A stretch of 38,701 nucleotides of DNA, from assembly GCA_025463565.1 (NCBI GenBank), contig JAODAT010000045.1, forward strand, positions 1 to 38,701. The letters run 5' to 3'. Origin of the DNA: Microbacteriaceae bacterium. GTDB taxonomy: Bacteria; Actinomycetota; Actinomycetes; Actinomycetales; Microbacteriaceae. Numbering within the stretch: the first letter of the stretch is position 1; the number at the start of each line of letters is the position of its first letter. The notes beneath the pieces were generated by a model. The model had not been told where the DNA came from. It made no database searches and worked only from the letters and a program-made list of their open reading frames with translations. The position numbers were made by a program, and so were the translations under genes. Below, one piece after another: positions 27,595 through 35,566 of this stretch.

Positions 27595-29226
27595 TCCCAA
27601 CAACTCGAGCGCGCTCTCGCGCATCTCCACCTTGCGCACCTTGCCGGTGACCGTCATCGGGAATTCGTCGACGATGTGCACGTAGCGCGGGATCTTGTAG
27701 TGCGCGAGCCGGCCGGTGCTGAACTGCTTCACACTCGCCGCGTCGAGCACGGTCGTGCCCGGCTTCATCCGCACCCACGCCATCAGCTCCTCGCCGTACT
27801 TCGGGTCGGGAACGCCGATGACCTGCACGTCGAGGATGTCGGGGTGCGTAAGCAGGAACTCCTCGATCTCTCGCGGGTAGATGTTCTCGCCTCCACGGAG
27901 CACGAGGTCTTTGATGCGGCCGGTGATACTGACGTTGCCGTCGGCATCCATCATGCCGAGGTCGCCGGTGTGCAGCCAGCCGTCGGCGTCGATCGTCTCC
28001 GCGGTCTTGTCGGGCTGGTCCCAGTAGCCGAGCATCACCGAGTAGCCGCGCGTGCAGAACTCCCCGATCTCGCCGCGCGGCAGCACCTTGCCGGTCTCCG
28101 GGTCGGTCATCTTGATCTCCAGGTGCGGGTGCACGCTCCCGACGGTGGCGACGCGCACCTCGAAGCCGTCATCCAGCCGGGTCTGCATGGATACCGGCGA
28201 GGTCTCGGTCATGCCGTAGCAGATGCAGATCTCGCGCGCGCCCATCCGCTCGATAACCTGCCGCATCGTCTCAGCCGGGCACGGCGAGCCCGCCATGATG
28301 CCGGTGCGCAGGCTCGAGAGATCCCACTCGTCGAAGCTCGGGTCGTTCAGCATGGCGATGAACATCGTCGGAACACCGTATAACGAGGTGCAGTGCTCCG
28401 CGGCGACGGCGGCCAGCGTCAACACCGGATCGAAGGCCGGAGCGGGGATGATCATGGCGGCACCGTGGCTAGTCGCCCCCAGGTTGCCCATCACCATGCC
28501 GAAGCAGTGGTAAAACGGCACCGGGATGCACACGCGGTCCTGCTCGCTGTAGGCGATCAGCTCGCCCACGAAGAAGCCGTTGTTCAGGATGTTGCGGTGC
28601 GACAGCGTCGCGCCCTTCGGGAAGCCGGTGGTGCCGGAGGTGTACTGGATATTGATCGGGTCGTCAGGGCTGAGCCCGGCCCCGATCTCGTCGAGCCGGG
28701 AGAGATCACCGGCACGACCGGCGTCGATCAGCGACTCCCAGGACGGAGCGCCGATGAGCACGACATCGACGAGCGCGGGGGACTCGGCACGGATCGCGTC
28801 GATCATGTCCGCATAGCTCGAGCCCTTGAACTCGGGCACGGCAACGAGTGCGCGCAGGCCCGACTGCTTCACGACGAAGGCCAGCTCGTGCGTGCGGTAC
28901 GCGGGATTGATGTTCACCAGCAGGGCACCGATCTTCGCCGTCGCGTACTGCACGAACACCCACTCGGCACAGTTGGGCGCCCAGATGCCGACCCGGTCAC
29001 CGGTACCGACTCCTAGCGCGAGCAGGCCGAGCGCGACGGCATCCACCTCCGCGTCCAGCTCGGAGTAGGTCCAGCGCCGGCCCGTCGCCCGCTCGACCAG
29101 GGCCTCCCGATCGCCGAACCGCGCGACGGTCGCCGAGAAGTCGGCGCCGATGGTGATGTCGAGAAGGGCCTGCTCTGTGCTGCCCTTGGCGTAGCTGTCC
29201 GTCGGTTCGAACGGTGATTCCTGCAT
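27589..29226 (-). CDS. Fatty acyl-CoA synthetase (AMP-forming, FadD35/YngI-like)
   Basis: 545 residues from the ATG at 29226, preceded by GGAGAAAG. ANL-superfamily motifs: YTSGTTGFPKGATLSH (P-loop), CYGMTETSPVS, TGDLGMMDADG, GRIKDLVLRGGENIYPREIE (hinge) and a C-terminal lysine in TVTGKVRKVE. The GVGTGDRVGIWAPNCAEW and VNINPAYRTHEL segments place it with short/medium-chain acyl-CoA synthetases of branched-chain operons (FadD35, YngI). It activates a carboxylic acid with ATP and CoA. Its promoter carries a LacI-type operator instead of the TetR operator of its presumed pathway partners. Confidence 0.9.
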   Translation of the reverse strand: MQESPFEPTDSYAKGSTEQALLDITIGADFSATVARFGDREALVERATGRRWTYSELDAEVDAVALGLLALGVGTGDRVGIWAPNCAEWVFVQYATAKIGALLVNINPAYRTHELAFVVKQSGLRALVAVPEFKGSSYADMIDAIRAESPALVDVVLIGAPSWESLIDAGRAGDLSRLDEIGAGLSPDDPINIQYTSGTTGFPKGATLSHRNILNNGFFVGELIAYSEQDRVCIPVPFYHCFGMVMGNLGATSHGAAMIIPAPAFDPVLTLAAVAAEHCTSLYGVPTMFIAMLNDPSFDEWDLSSLRTGIMAGSPCPAETMRQVIERMGAREICICYGMTETSPVSMQTRLDDGFEVRVATVGSVHPHLEIKMTDPETGKVLPRGEIGEFCTRGYSVMLGYWDQPDKTAETIDADGWLHTGDLGMMDADGNVSITGRIKDLVLRGGENIYPREIEEFLLTHPDILDVQVIGVPDPKYGEELMAWVRMKPGTTVLDAASVKQFSTGRLAHYKIPRYVHIVDEFPMTVTGKVRKVEMRESALELLGL

Positions 29227-29266
29227 TGCTTTCTCCGCACTGAGAAGGTCCGCCGAGGCGGTGAGT

Positions 29267-29308
29267 AATCGATTTCTCAATCGTAGGCTCGCGCCGCCGC
29301 CGCGTCAA
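29267..29308 (-). promoter_or_regulatory. Promoter and LacI-type operator O3 of the acyl-CoA synthetase
   Basis: Minus strand: -35 TTGACG (29308-29303), 17 bp, -10 TACGAT (29285-29280). The operator GAGAAATCGATTACTC (29279-29264) covers the expected transcription start. All but one base pair of this 16-mer is symmetrical, making it the most symmetrical of the four sites. Confidence 0.75.
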
Positions 29309-29336
29309 CGAGGATCCCGTCAGTGTCGCAGGAAAC

Positions 29337-30335
29337 TCAGTGCCGTATCGAACTTTCGCGAACACGCATCGTGGTCTCGAGCGACACCGCGCGCGGCCCC
29401 TCGGGAGCTGTGCCCTTCATCCGATCGAGCAGCAGCTCGGCGGCGCGGGTGCCGATCTCATAGGCCGGCTGCGAGACCACCGACAGCGGCGGATCGATGA
29501 GAGTGGCCCATGGCGCGTCATCGAAGGTGATGACGCCGATGTCGCGCCCCATCTCCAGTCCGCGGCGCTGCAGCTCGGTCATGACGCCGAGGGCGAGCTG
29601 CGTGTTGCCGACGAAGAGGGCGTCAGGAGGGTTGGCGGAGTCGAGCAGCTCGGCAGCGGCTGCCGCCCCGCCCTCGGCGCGGAAGGGGGTGTGCACGAAG
29701 ATCTCGTCGAATCCGTGGGCGCGCACGGCGTCGCGGTAGCCCTCGAGCCGGCTTTCGGCCGTGGCGACGTCGTCGGGTCCGCTGATGCACGCGGGACGCG
29801 CCCAGCCGGAATCGATGAGGTGCTCGGTCGCGGCACGCGCACCCTCGCGCGACTGCACCATCACGGAGTCGAAGGGCTCGTCGAGCGGGCGGTCGATGAC
29901 GACGATCGGAATGGACGCCGCGCTCAGCCGCGACACGTCGCTGCCGGCCTGGTGCGGCGCGAGGATGACGCCGGCCACCTGCTGCTGGGCCGCGACATCC
30001 AGGTAGGTCGCCTCTTTCGCGGAGTCCTCATCGGAATTGCAGAGCAGCACGGAGTAGCCGCCCAGCTGCGCGACGTCCTCGACCCCGCGGGTGATGGCCG
30101 TGAAGAAGGGATTGCTCACGTCGGTGATGATGAGCGCGAGCACGTTCGTGGTCTGCCGGCGCAGGCTGCGGGCGATACCGTTCGGCCGGTAGCCGAGCCG
30201 GTCGGCCGCCGCACGAACGCGTTTGACGAATTCGGGGCCGACCGTCGGGTGGTTGTTGAGCGCGCGGGAGACCGTCGCCTCGGACACACCCGCCTCGCGG
30301 GCGACGTCGCTGATCTTGGCTGTGCCCAGCGGCAT
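29337..30335 (-). CDS. LacI-family transcriptional regulator
   Basis: 332 residues. The N-terminal HTH ISDVAREAGVSEATVSRALN and hinge helix (NGIARSLRR) are canonical. A periplasmic-binding-protein-like effector domain follows (VLALIITDVSNPFFTAITRG, VIDRPLDEPFDSV, IGVITFDDAPWATLI). The ATG at 30335 has an AGGAGG RBS. It lies upstream of and parallel to the acyl-CoA synthetase gene, with a separate promoter for the latter. Four AATCGATT operators in this locus, one upstream of its own gene, make it the likely local repressor. The effector is probably the imported sugar or a phosphate of it. Confidence 0.92.
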   Translation of the reverse strand: MPLGTAKISDVAREAGVSEATVSRALNNHPTVGPEFVKRVRAAADRLGYRPNGIARSLRRQTTNVLALIITDVSNPFFTAITRGVEDVAQLGGYSVLLCNSDEDSAKEATYLDVAAQQQVAGVILAPHQAGSDVSRLSAASIPIVVIDRPLDEPFDSVMVQSREGARAATEHLIDSGWARPACISGPDDVATAESRLEGYRDAVRAHGFDEIFVHTPFRAEGGAAAAAELLDSANPPDALFVGNTQLALGVMTELQRRGLEMGRDIGVITFDDAPWATLIDPPLSVVSQPAYEIGTRAAELLLDRMKGTAPEGPRAVSLETTMRVRESSIRH

Positions 30336-30386
30336 CGGCCCTCCTCGGTCTGTTTTCCCAGAGTACAGCCGCGAGTGTCCCGCGCA

Positions 30387-30402
30387 GGGAAATCGATTGC
30401 TG
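30387..30402. promoter_or_regulatory. LacI-type operator O4 upstream of the lacI gene
   Basis: GGGAAATCGATTGCTG with core AATCGATT at 30391-30398, matching O1-O3. It lies 56 bp upstream of the lacI start codon and 34 bp from the first TetR-type operator of the divergent acyl-CoA dehydrogenase gene. Confidence 0.75.
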
Positions 30403-30431
30403 CGGCGTGTGGGCCGCTCTGTGCTTTTCAG

Positions 30432-30474
30432 TTACGAGTTGCTAACCTGACTACACAGTTAGTCGCCCCTAACT
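30432..30474. promoter_or_regulatory. Operators 2 and 3, GTTAS-N6-CTAAC, before acyl-CoA dehydrogenase
   Basis: GTTACGAGTTGCTAAC (30432-30447) and GTTAGTCGCCCCTAAC (30459-30474) share 5-bp arms and 6-bp spacing with the site at 16024-16039. Centres of the pair are 27 bp apart. A TAACCTGA sequence (30444-30451) matches the -10 region of the carboxylase promoter. Confidence 0.75.
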
Positions 30475-30502
30475 GAAATAGCCGAGCGGGAAAGAGCGCG
30501 AG

Positions 30503-31666
30503 TTGACCGAATACCTGACCACGAGTGACCTGCCCGAGGACTACCGCGAGCTCGCCGACTCGGTCGCCGACTTCGCCCGCACGGTGGTCGCGCCCGTGTC
30601 AGCCCAGCACGACGCCGATCACAGCTTCCCCTACGAGGTGGTCGCCGGCATGGCGCAGATGGGCCTGTTCGGACTGCCCTTCCCCGAGGAGTACGGCGGA
30701 ATGGGCGGCGACTACTTCGCTCTCTGCCTCGCCCTGGAAGAACTCGCAAAGATCGACCAGAGCGTCGCGATCACCCTCGAGGCCGGGGTCTCGCTCGGCG
30801 AGATGCCGGTCTACCGGTTCGGCAACGAGGCGCAGAAGCAGGAGTGGCTCCCCCAACTGACGAGCGGTCGCAACCTCGCTGCGTTCGGCCTCACCGAACC
30901 GGGCGCTGGCAGCGACGCCGGCGGCACCCGCACTCGGGCGGAGCTCGACGGCGGCGACTGGGTGATCAACGGGAACAAGCAGTTCATCACCAACTCGGGC
31001 ACCGACATCACCTCGCTCGTCACGGTGACAGCCGTCACGGCGACCGGCGCGGACGGCAAGAAGGAGATCTCCACAATCCTGGTGCCCAGCTCCACTCCGG
31101 GATTCACGGCCGAGCCCGCCTACAACAAGGTGGGCTGGAACGCCTCGGACACGCACCCGCTCAGCCTCGTGGATGTGCGCGTGCCAGAGAGCAACCTGCT
31201 CGGCGAGCGCGGGCGCGGCTACGCCAACTTCCTCCGCATTCTCGACGAGGGCCGCATCGCGATCGCCGCCCTCAGCGTCGGGGCGGCCCAGGGTTGCGTC
31301 GACGAGAGCGTGAAGTACGCGAAGGAGCGCGAAGCCTTCGGCCGGCCGATCGCGGCGAACCAGGGCATCGCGTTCAAGATCGCCCGCATGGAGGCCCGCG
31401 CGCATGTGGCCCGTACCGCTTATTACGACGCCGCGGCGCTGATGCTGTCCGGCAAGCCGTTCAAGAAGCAGGCCTCGATCGCGAAGCTGGTGGCCTCCGA
31501 AGCGGCGATGGACAACGCCCGTGACGCCACGCAGATCCACGGCGGCTACGGATTCATGAACGACTACGTGGTGGCGCGCCACTACCGCGACAGCAAGATC
31601 CTCGAGATCGGTGAGGGCACAACCGAGGTGCAGTTGATGCTGATCGCCCGCGCGCTAGGGCTGTAG
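30503..31666 (+). CDS. Acyl-CoA dehydrogenase
   Basis: 387 residues from a TTG at 30503 (RBS GGGAAAG upstream). FAD-dependent acyl-CoA dehydrogenase fold: FGLTEPGAGSDAGGT, NGNKQFITNSG, REAFGRPIAANQG, QIHGGYGFMNDY. The catalytic base region is ILEIGEGTTEVQL, which keeps the Glu at the usual short/medium-chain position, whereas isovaleryl-CoA dehydrogenases carry Ala-Gly there. It oxidises an acyl-CoA to the enoyl-CoA; a short branched or straight substrate is likely. Two TetR-type operators tie it to the carboxylase operon 14 kb away. Its end overlaps the xylB end by 12 bp, tail to tail. Confidence 0.93.
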   Translation: MTEYLTTSDLPEDYRELADSVADFARTVVAPVSAQHDADHSFPYEVVAGMAQMGLFGLPFPEEYGGMGGDYFALCLALEELAKIDQSVAITLEAGVSLGEMPVYRFGNEAQKQEWLPQLTSGRNLAAFGLTEPGAGSDAGGTRTRAELDGGDWVINGNKQFITNSGTDITSLVTVTAVTATGADGKKEISTILVPSSTPGFTAEPAYNKVGWNASDTHPLSLVDVRVPESNLLGERGRGYANFLRILDEGRIAIAALSVGAAQGCVDESVKYAKEREAFGRPIAANQGIAFKIARMEARAHVARTAYYDAAALMLSGKPFKKQASIAKLVASEAAMDNARDATQIHGGYGFMNDYVVARHYRDSKILEIGEGTTEVQLMLIARALGL

Positions 31667-33064
31667 ACCATAGATTCTCGTGACGGCGTCGGTGTAGCGC
31701 TCGCGCAGCGCCACCGCCCAGGCGCGGTCGGATGACGGCTCGATGGTGCGCTCGACGCGACGCGCCCAGGTGGGCGGCTCGGCATCCCCAGAGAGCACCC
31801 ACGCCGCCTGCCGGGCAGCACCGAGGGCCACGTATTCGGCCTGCTCCGGCACCTCGACGGGCACTCCCAGAACGTCGGCCGCGGCATCCTGCAGGCTGCG
31901 CGACTGTGCGCCGCCGCCGATCAGCAGCACCTTACTGACCGGCACGCCGTGCGAGCGCAGGCTCTCGAGAGCGTCGGCGATGCCGCACAGCAGGCCGAGC
32001 ACCGCGGAGCGGGCGAGGTTCTGCGGCGTCATGTTCTCGCGGGTCATGCCGACCAGGCTGCCGGTGGCGTCCGGAAGGTTGGGCGTGCGTTCGCCGTCGA
32101 GGTAAGGCACGAGCGTCAGTCCGCCGGCGTCGACTGGGCCTTCGGAGGCAAGCCGGTCGAGCCCCGCGACATCGGTACCGAGCATGGCCGCGGTGGCGAC
32201 CAAAGTGCGTGCGCCGTTGAGCATCGCGAGCAGCGGCAGCTGTCGGCCGGTGGCATCCGCGAAGCCGGCGATCGCCCCGGTCGGGTCCACGATGCGAGCG
32301 TCGGTGGAGGTGAACACCGTCGCGCTGGTGCCCACCGAGACGACGATCTCGCCCTCGCTGAGCCCGAGTCCGATCGCGGCCCCGGCGTTGTCACCGGCGC
32401 CGGCGCCAACGAGGACTCCCCCGTCGATCGTGCCGGCAGCGGCGCCCGGCTCGATGACGATGGGCAAGCCGACCGGCCGGCCGAAGATCTTCTCGACGAT
32501 GTCGTCGCGATAACGCCCATGCGGAACCGACCAGTAGCCGGTGCCGGAGGCATCGCTTCGATCCGTCGTCGGCTCGCCGGCCTCGCCCATCAGCCGCCAG
32601 GTCAGCCAGTCGTGCGGCAGCATCACGCGGGTGACCCGCGCGGCCAGCTCGGGGTGGTTCTCGGCGAGCCAGGCGATCTTCGACACCGTGAACGAGGCGA
32701 CCGGAACAACGCCGATCTCGCTCGCCCAGACATCGGCGCCAAGCTCATTGGCCAGGCGCTCGGCCTGCGGCGCGCTTCGCGTGTCGTTCCAGAGCAGAGC
32801 GTCGAACACCGGAGTGTTCGAGGCGTCGAGCGCGACCATTCCGTGCTGCTGGCCGCTGATCGCGATCGCGGCCACGTCATCCAGCTCGGTGCCGCCCGCG
32901 GCGACCAGTGCCTCCCACCAGCGCTCAGGGTCGACGGCCGTGCCATCCGGATGCGGTGCCGACTTCAGGGAGAGAACCTCGCCCGTCGCGGCATCGACCC
33001 TGACGACCTTGGTGCTCTGGGTGGACGAGTCGATGCCGACGACTACGGTGCGGTCGCCACTCAC
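31655..33064 (-). CDS. xylB: Xylulokinase
   Basis: 469 residues from a GTG at 33064, overlapping the xylA stop by one base. FGGY kinase: VVGIDSSTQSTKVVRVDAAT, AISGQQHGMVALD (the xylulokinase QHG motif), LLWNDTRSAPQ, catalytic GAGAGDNAGAAIGLG and the adenine site VLLIGGGAQSRSLQD. It phosphorylates D-xylulose formed by XylA, feeding the pentose phosphate pathway. It is cotranscribed with xylA. Confidence 0.95.
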   Translation of the reverse strand: MSGDRTVVVGIDSSTQSTKVVRVDAATGEVLSLKSAPHPDGTAVDPERWWEALVAAGGTELDDVAAIAISGQQHGMVALDASNTPVFDALLWNDTRSAPQAERLANELGADVWASEIGVVPVASFTVSKIAWLAENHPELAARVTRVMLPHDWLTWRLMGEAGEPTTDRSDASGTGYWSVPHGRYRDDIVEKIFGRPVGLPIVIEPGAAAGTIDGGVLVGAGAGDNAGAAIGLGLSEGEIVVSVGTSATVFTSTDARIVDPTGAIAGFADATGRQLPLLAMLNGARTLVATAAMLGTDVAGLDRLASEGPVDAGGLTLVPYLDGERTPNLPDATGSLVGMTRENMTPQNLARSAVLGLLCGIADALESLRSHGVPVSKVLLIGGGAQSRSLQDAAADVLGVPVEVPEQAEYVALGAARQAAWVLSGDAEPPTWARRVERTIEPSSDRAWAVALRERYTDAVTRIYGLQP

Positions 33065-34257
33065 TACGAGCGAGCGCCCAGGAGGTGCTCGAGCGCGAGC
33101 TGGTTGAGGCGGACGAAGCCGAAGCCCTTGCCGCCGAAGTACGACTCGTGGTCGAAGTCCTCGAACGCGCCACGGTCGGCGAGCAGGTCGTCGTAGGTCT
33201 CACCGTTGCCGAGCGTCGGCTCGAGGATCTGGGCGACGCGCGAGGCGGCGAGCGCCTCCTGCACCTCGGGGTCGGCGCGGAACGCGGCCGCGCGCTCCTT
33301 GAGCAGCAGGTAGGTGCGCATGTTCGCAGCGACGGAGTCCCAGACGCCGGTGAAGTCCTCGGTGCGGCTCGGCTTGTAGTCGAAGTGGCGGGGTCCGTCG
33401 TAGACCGGGCCCCCGTTGGCTCCGCCGTTCTCAAGCAGGTCGACCAGCGCAAAGGCGTTGGCCAGGTCGCCGTGGCCGAAGACCAGGTCCTGGTCGTACT
33501 TGATGCCGCGTTGGCCGTTCAGGTCGATGTGGAAGAGCTTGCCCTGGTACAGCGCCTGGGCGATGCCCGAGGCGAAGTTGAGCCCGGCCATCTGCTCGTG
33601 CCCCACCTCGGGGTTCACGCCGAACAGCTCGGGCTTCTCGAGCGTAGAGATGAATGCCATCGCGTGGCCGACGGTCGGCAGCAGGATGTCGCCGCGAGGC
33701 TCGTTCGGCTTCGGCTCGATCGCGAAGCGAATGTCGTAGCCCTTGTCGGTGACGTACTGCGCGAACAGGTTGACCGCCTCGCGGTAACGCTCGAGCGCGC
33801 CACGGATGTCTTTGGCCGAGTCATACTCGGCTCCCTCCCGGCCGCCCCACATGACGAAGGTCTTCGCGCCCAGTTCGACGCCGAGCTCCAGCTGGCGCAT
33901 GGCCTTGCGCATTGCGAACCGGCGGACGCCCCGATCGTTCGAGGTGAAGCCGCCGTCCTTGAAGACGGGTGCGCTGAACAGGTTGGTGGTGACCATCGGG
34001 ATGATCATGCCGGTGTCGGCGAGCGCCTTCTTCAGGCGGTCGATCTGCTTCTGCCGATCGGCGTCGCTCGACATGAACGGGAACAGGTCATCGTCGTGGA
34101 ACGTGAGTCCGTACGCGCCCGCTTCTGAGAGCTTCTCGACGACCTCGACCACGTCGAGCGGCGGCCGGGTGGGGCCGCCGAACGGGTCCGTGCCGTTGTA
34201 GCCGACCGTCCACAGCCCGAAGGAGAACTTGTCGTCGCGGGTGGGCGTGAGGGCCAT
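33064..34257 (-). CDS. xylA: Xylose isomerase (class I, actinobacterial)
   Basis: 397 residues. It starts at the ATG 34257 with a good RBS (AAAGGATA). The sequence has the Streptomyces-type pattern: [15 protein letters not shown], His54 in [10 protein letters not shown], the metal ligands in [15 protein letters not shown] and [14 protein letters not shown], and [16 protein letters not shown]. It converts D-xylose to D-xylulose (also glucose to fructose in this family). It is first in the xylAB operon and divergent from the alditol oxidase. Confidence 0.97.
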   Translation of the reverse strand: MALTPTRDDKFSFGLWTVGYNGTDPFGGPTRPPLDVVEVVEKLSEAGAYGLTFHDDDLFPFMSSDADRQKQIDRLKKALADTGMIIPMVTTNLFSAPVFKDGGFTSNDRGVRRFAMRKAMRQLELGVELGAKTFVMWGGREGAEYDSAKDIRGALERYREAVNLFAQYVTDKGYDIRFAIEPKPNEPRGDILLPTVGHAMAFISTLEKPELFGVNPEVGHEQMAGLNFASGIAQALYQGKLFHIDLNGQRGIKYDQDLVFGHGDLANAFALVDLLENGGANGGPVYDGPRHFDYKPSRTEDFTGVWDSVAANMRTYLLLKERAAAFRADPEVQEALAASRVAQILEPTLGNGETYDDLLADRGAFEDFDHESYFGGKGFGFVRLNQLALEHLLGARS

Positions 34258-34292
34258 GGCTATCCTTTGGTCAGCGTCATCGGTGATTTGTT

Positions 34293-34311
34293 GTTGCGTT
34301 GAACATATTAT
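34293..34311. promoter_or_regulatory. Candidate ROK (XylR) operator in the xylA / alditol oxidase divergent promoter
   Basis: GTTGCGTTGAACATATT (34293-34309) recurs with a 2-base insertion, on the opposite strand, before the xylose-binding protein (36840-36858: AATATGTTGCCAACGCAAC). A -10-like TATTAT (34306-34311) for the oxidase gene overlaps it. The 93-bp region serves both xylA and the oxidase. Confidence 0.6.
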
Positions 34312-34350
34312 CTACGCACACCACCGCGCGCCATTCCGGGAGCTGAACAC

Positions 34351-35565
34351 ATGGGTACGAGAACGAACTGGTCGGGAAATTACACCTACGACGCCAACAA
34401 ATTGGCTGAACCCGCGACCCTGGATGAGCTGGTCGAAATGGTGACCTCAGCCCGCGCGGTGAAGGCGCTCGGCAGCCGTCACTCGTTCAACGGCATCGCA
34501 GACAGCCCGGGCAGCCAGGTCTCACTCGCCGGCCTGATCGAGCCACCACGACTGGGCGATGGCACGGTCACCGTCTCCGCGGCGACCCGCTATGGCGAAC
34601 TCGGCCAGGCCCTCATCGCGGAAGGTCGCGCGCTGCACAACCTGGCATCGCTGCCCCACATCTCGGTCGCCGGCGCGGTCGCTACTGCGACCCACGGCTC
34701 CGGACTGCGACTCGGCAACCTCTCGTCCGCGGTACGCGCCCTGAGCATCCTGAAGGCGGACGGCGAACTCGTCGATCTCGATGCGGGCCATCCGGACTTC
34801 GCCGGAGCGGTGGTCGGCCTTGGCGCGCTCGGAATCGTGACCGAGCTCACGCTCGCAACGGAGCACTCGTTCGACGTCTGGCAGACCGTCTTCGCGAACC
34901 TGGACTGGCCGACGGTGACCGAGCGCTTCACCGAGATCATGGGCGCCGCGTACAGCGTGAGCCTGTTCACCGACTGGAGCGAGGATGGGGTGCAGCAGGT
35001 GTGGGTGAAGAGTCGCGACGGCGCGGTGACCGAACTCTTCGGGCGCTCCCCCGAAACCGTGCAGCGGCATCCGGTGGGCGACAATCCCGGCGACTTCTCG
35101 ACCGTGCAGCTCGGCATCCCCGGGCCCTGGAACGAACGCCTGCCGCACTTCCGGCTCGAGTTCACGCCGAGCAACGGCGAGGAGATCCAAAGCGAATACC
35201 TCCTGCCGCTCGACGCGGCACCGGCGGCCATCGAGGCCGTGCGCGCCGTCGCCGACCGGTTCCGCTACCTGCTGCTGGTCTGCGAGATCCGCACGATCGC
35301 GGCCGACCACCTCTGGCTGAGCACCGCGTATGAGCGTGACTCGGTCGCCTTGCACTTCACCTGGGTGCGCGACCAGGCCGCGGTCGAGGCGGCGCTGCCG
35401 GCCCTGGAAGCCGCCCTTGCCCCGTTCGATCCGCGCCCACACTGGGGCAAGGTCTCGGTGATGAGGCCGAAGCACCCGCGGCTCGGCGATTTCCGGGCGC
35501 TGGCCGAACGCTGGGACCCGCGAGGGCTGTTCCGCAACGCCTGGCTGGATCGCGTACTGGGCTAG
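34351..35565 (+). CDS. aldO: FAD-dependent alditol (xylitol) oxidase
   Basis: 404 residues, closely resembling Streptomyces coelicolor AldO and xylitol oxidases: TNWSGNYTYDANKL, LGSRHSFNGIADS with the His (44) that covalently holds FAD, NLASLPHISVAGAVATATHGSG, YSVSLFTDWSEDGVQQVW, PWNERLPHFRLEFTPSNGEE, CEIRTIAADHLWLS and RPHWGKVSV. The enzyme oxidises the terminal carbon of xylitol, sorbitol or related alditols to the aldose, with O2 reduced to H2O2. Xylitol would give xylose, the substrate of the divergent xylA. It has no signal peptide, so it is cytoplasmic. Confidence 0.9.
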   Translation: MGTRTNWSGNYTYDANKLAEPATLDELVEMVTSARAVKALGSRHSFNGIADSPGSQVSLAGLIEPPRLGDGTVTVSAATRYGELGQALIAEGRALHNLASLPHISVAGAVATATHGSGLRLGNLSSAVRALSILKADGELVDLDAGHPDFAGAVVGLGALGIVTELTLATEHSFDVWQTVFANLDWPTVTERFTEIMGAAYSVSLFTDWSEDGVQQVWVKSRDGAVTELFGRSPETVQRHPVGDNPGDFSTVQLGIPGPWNERLPHFRLEFTPSNGEEIQSEYLLPLDAAPAAIEAVRAVADRFRYLLLVCEIRTIAADHLWLSTAYERDSVALHFTWVRDQAAVEAALPALEAALAPFDPRPHWGKVSVMRPKHPRLGDFRALAERWDPRGLFRNAWLDRVLG

Positions 35566-35566
35566 G

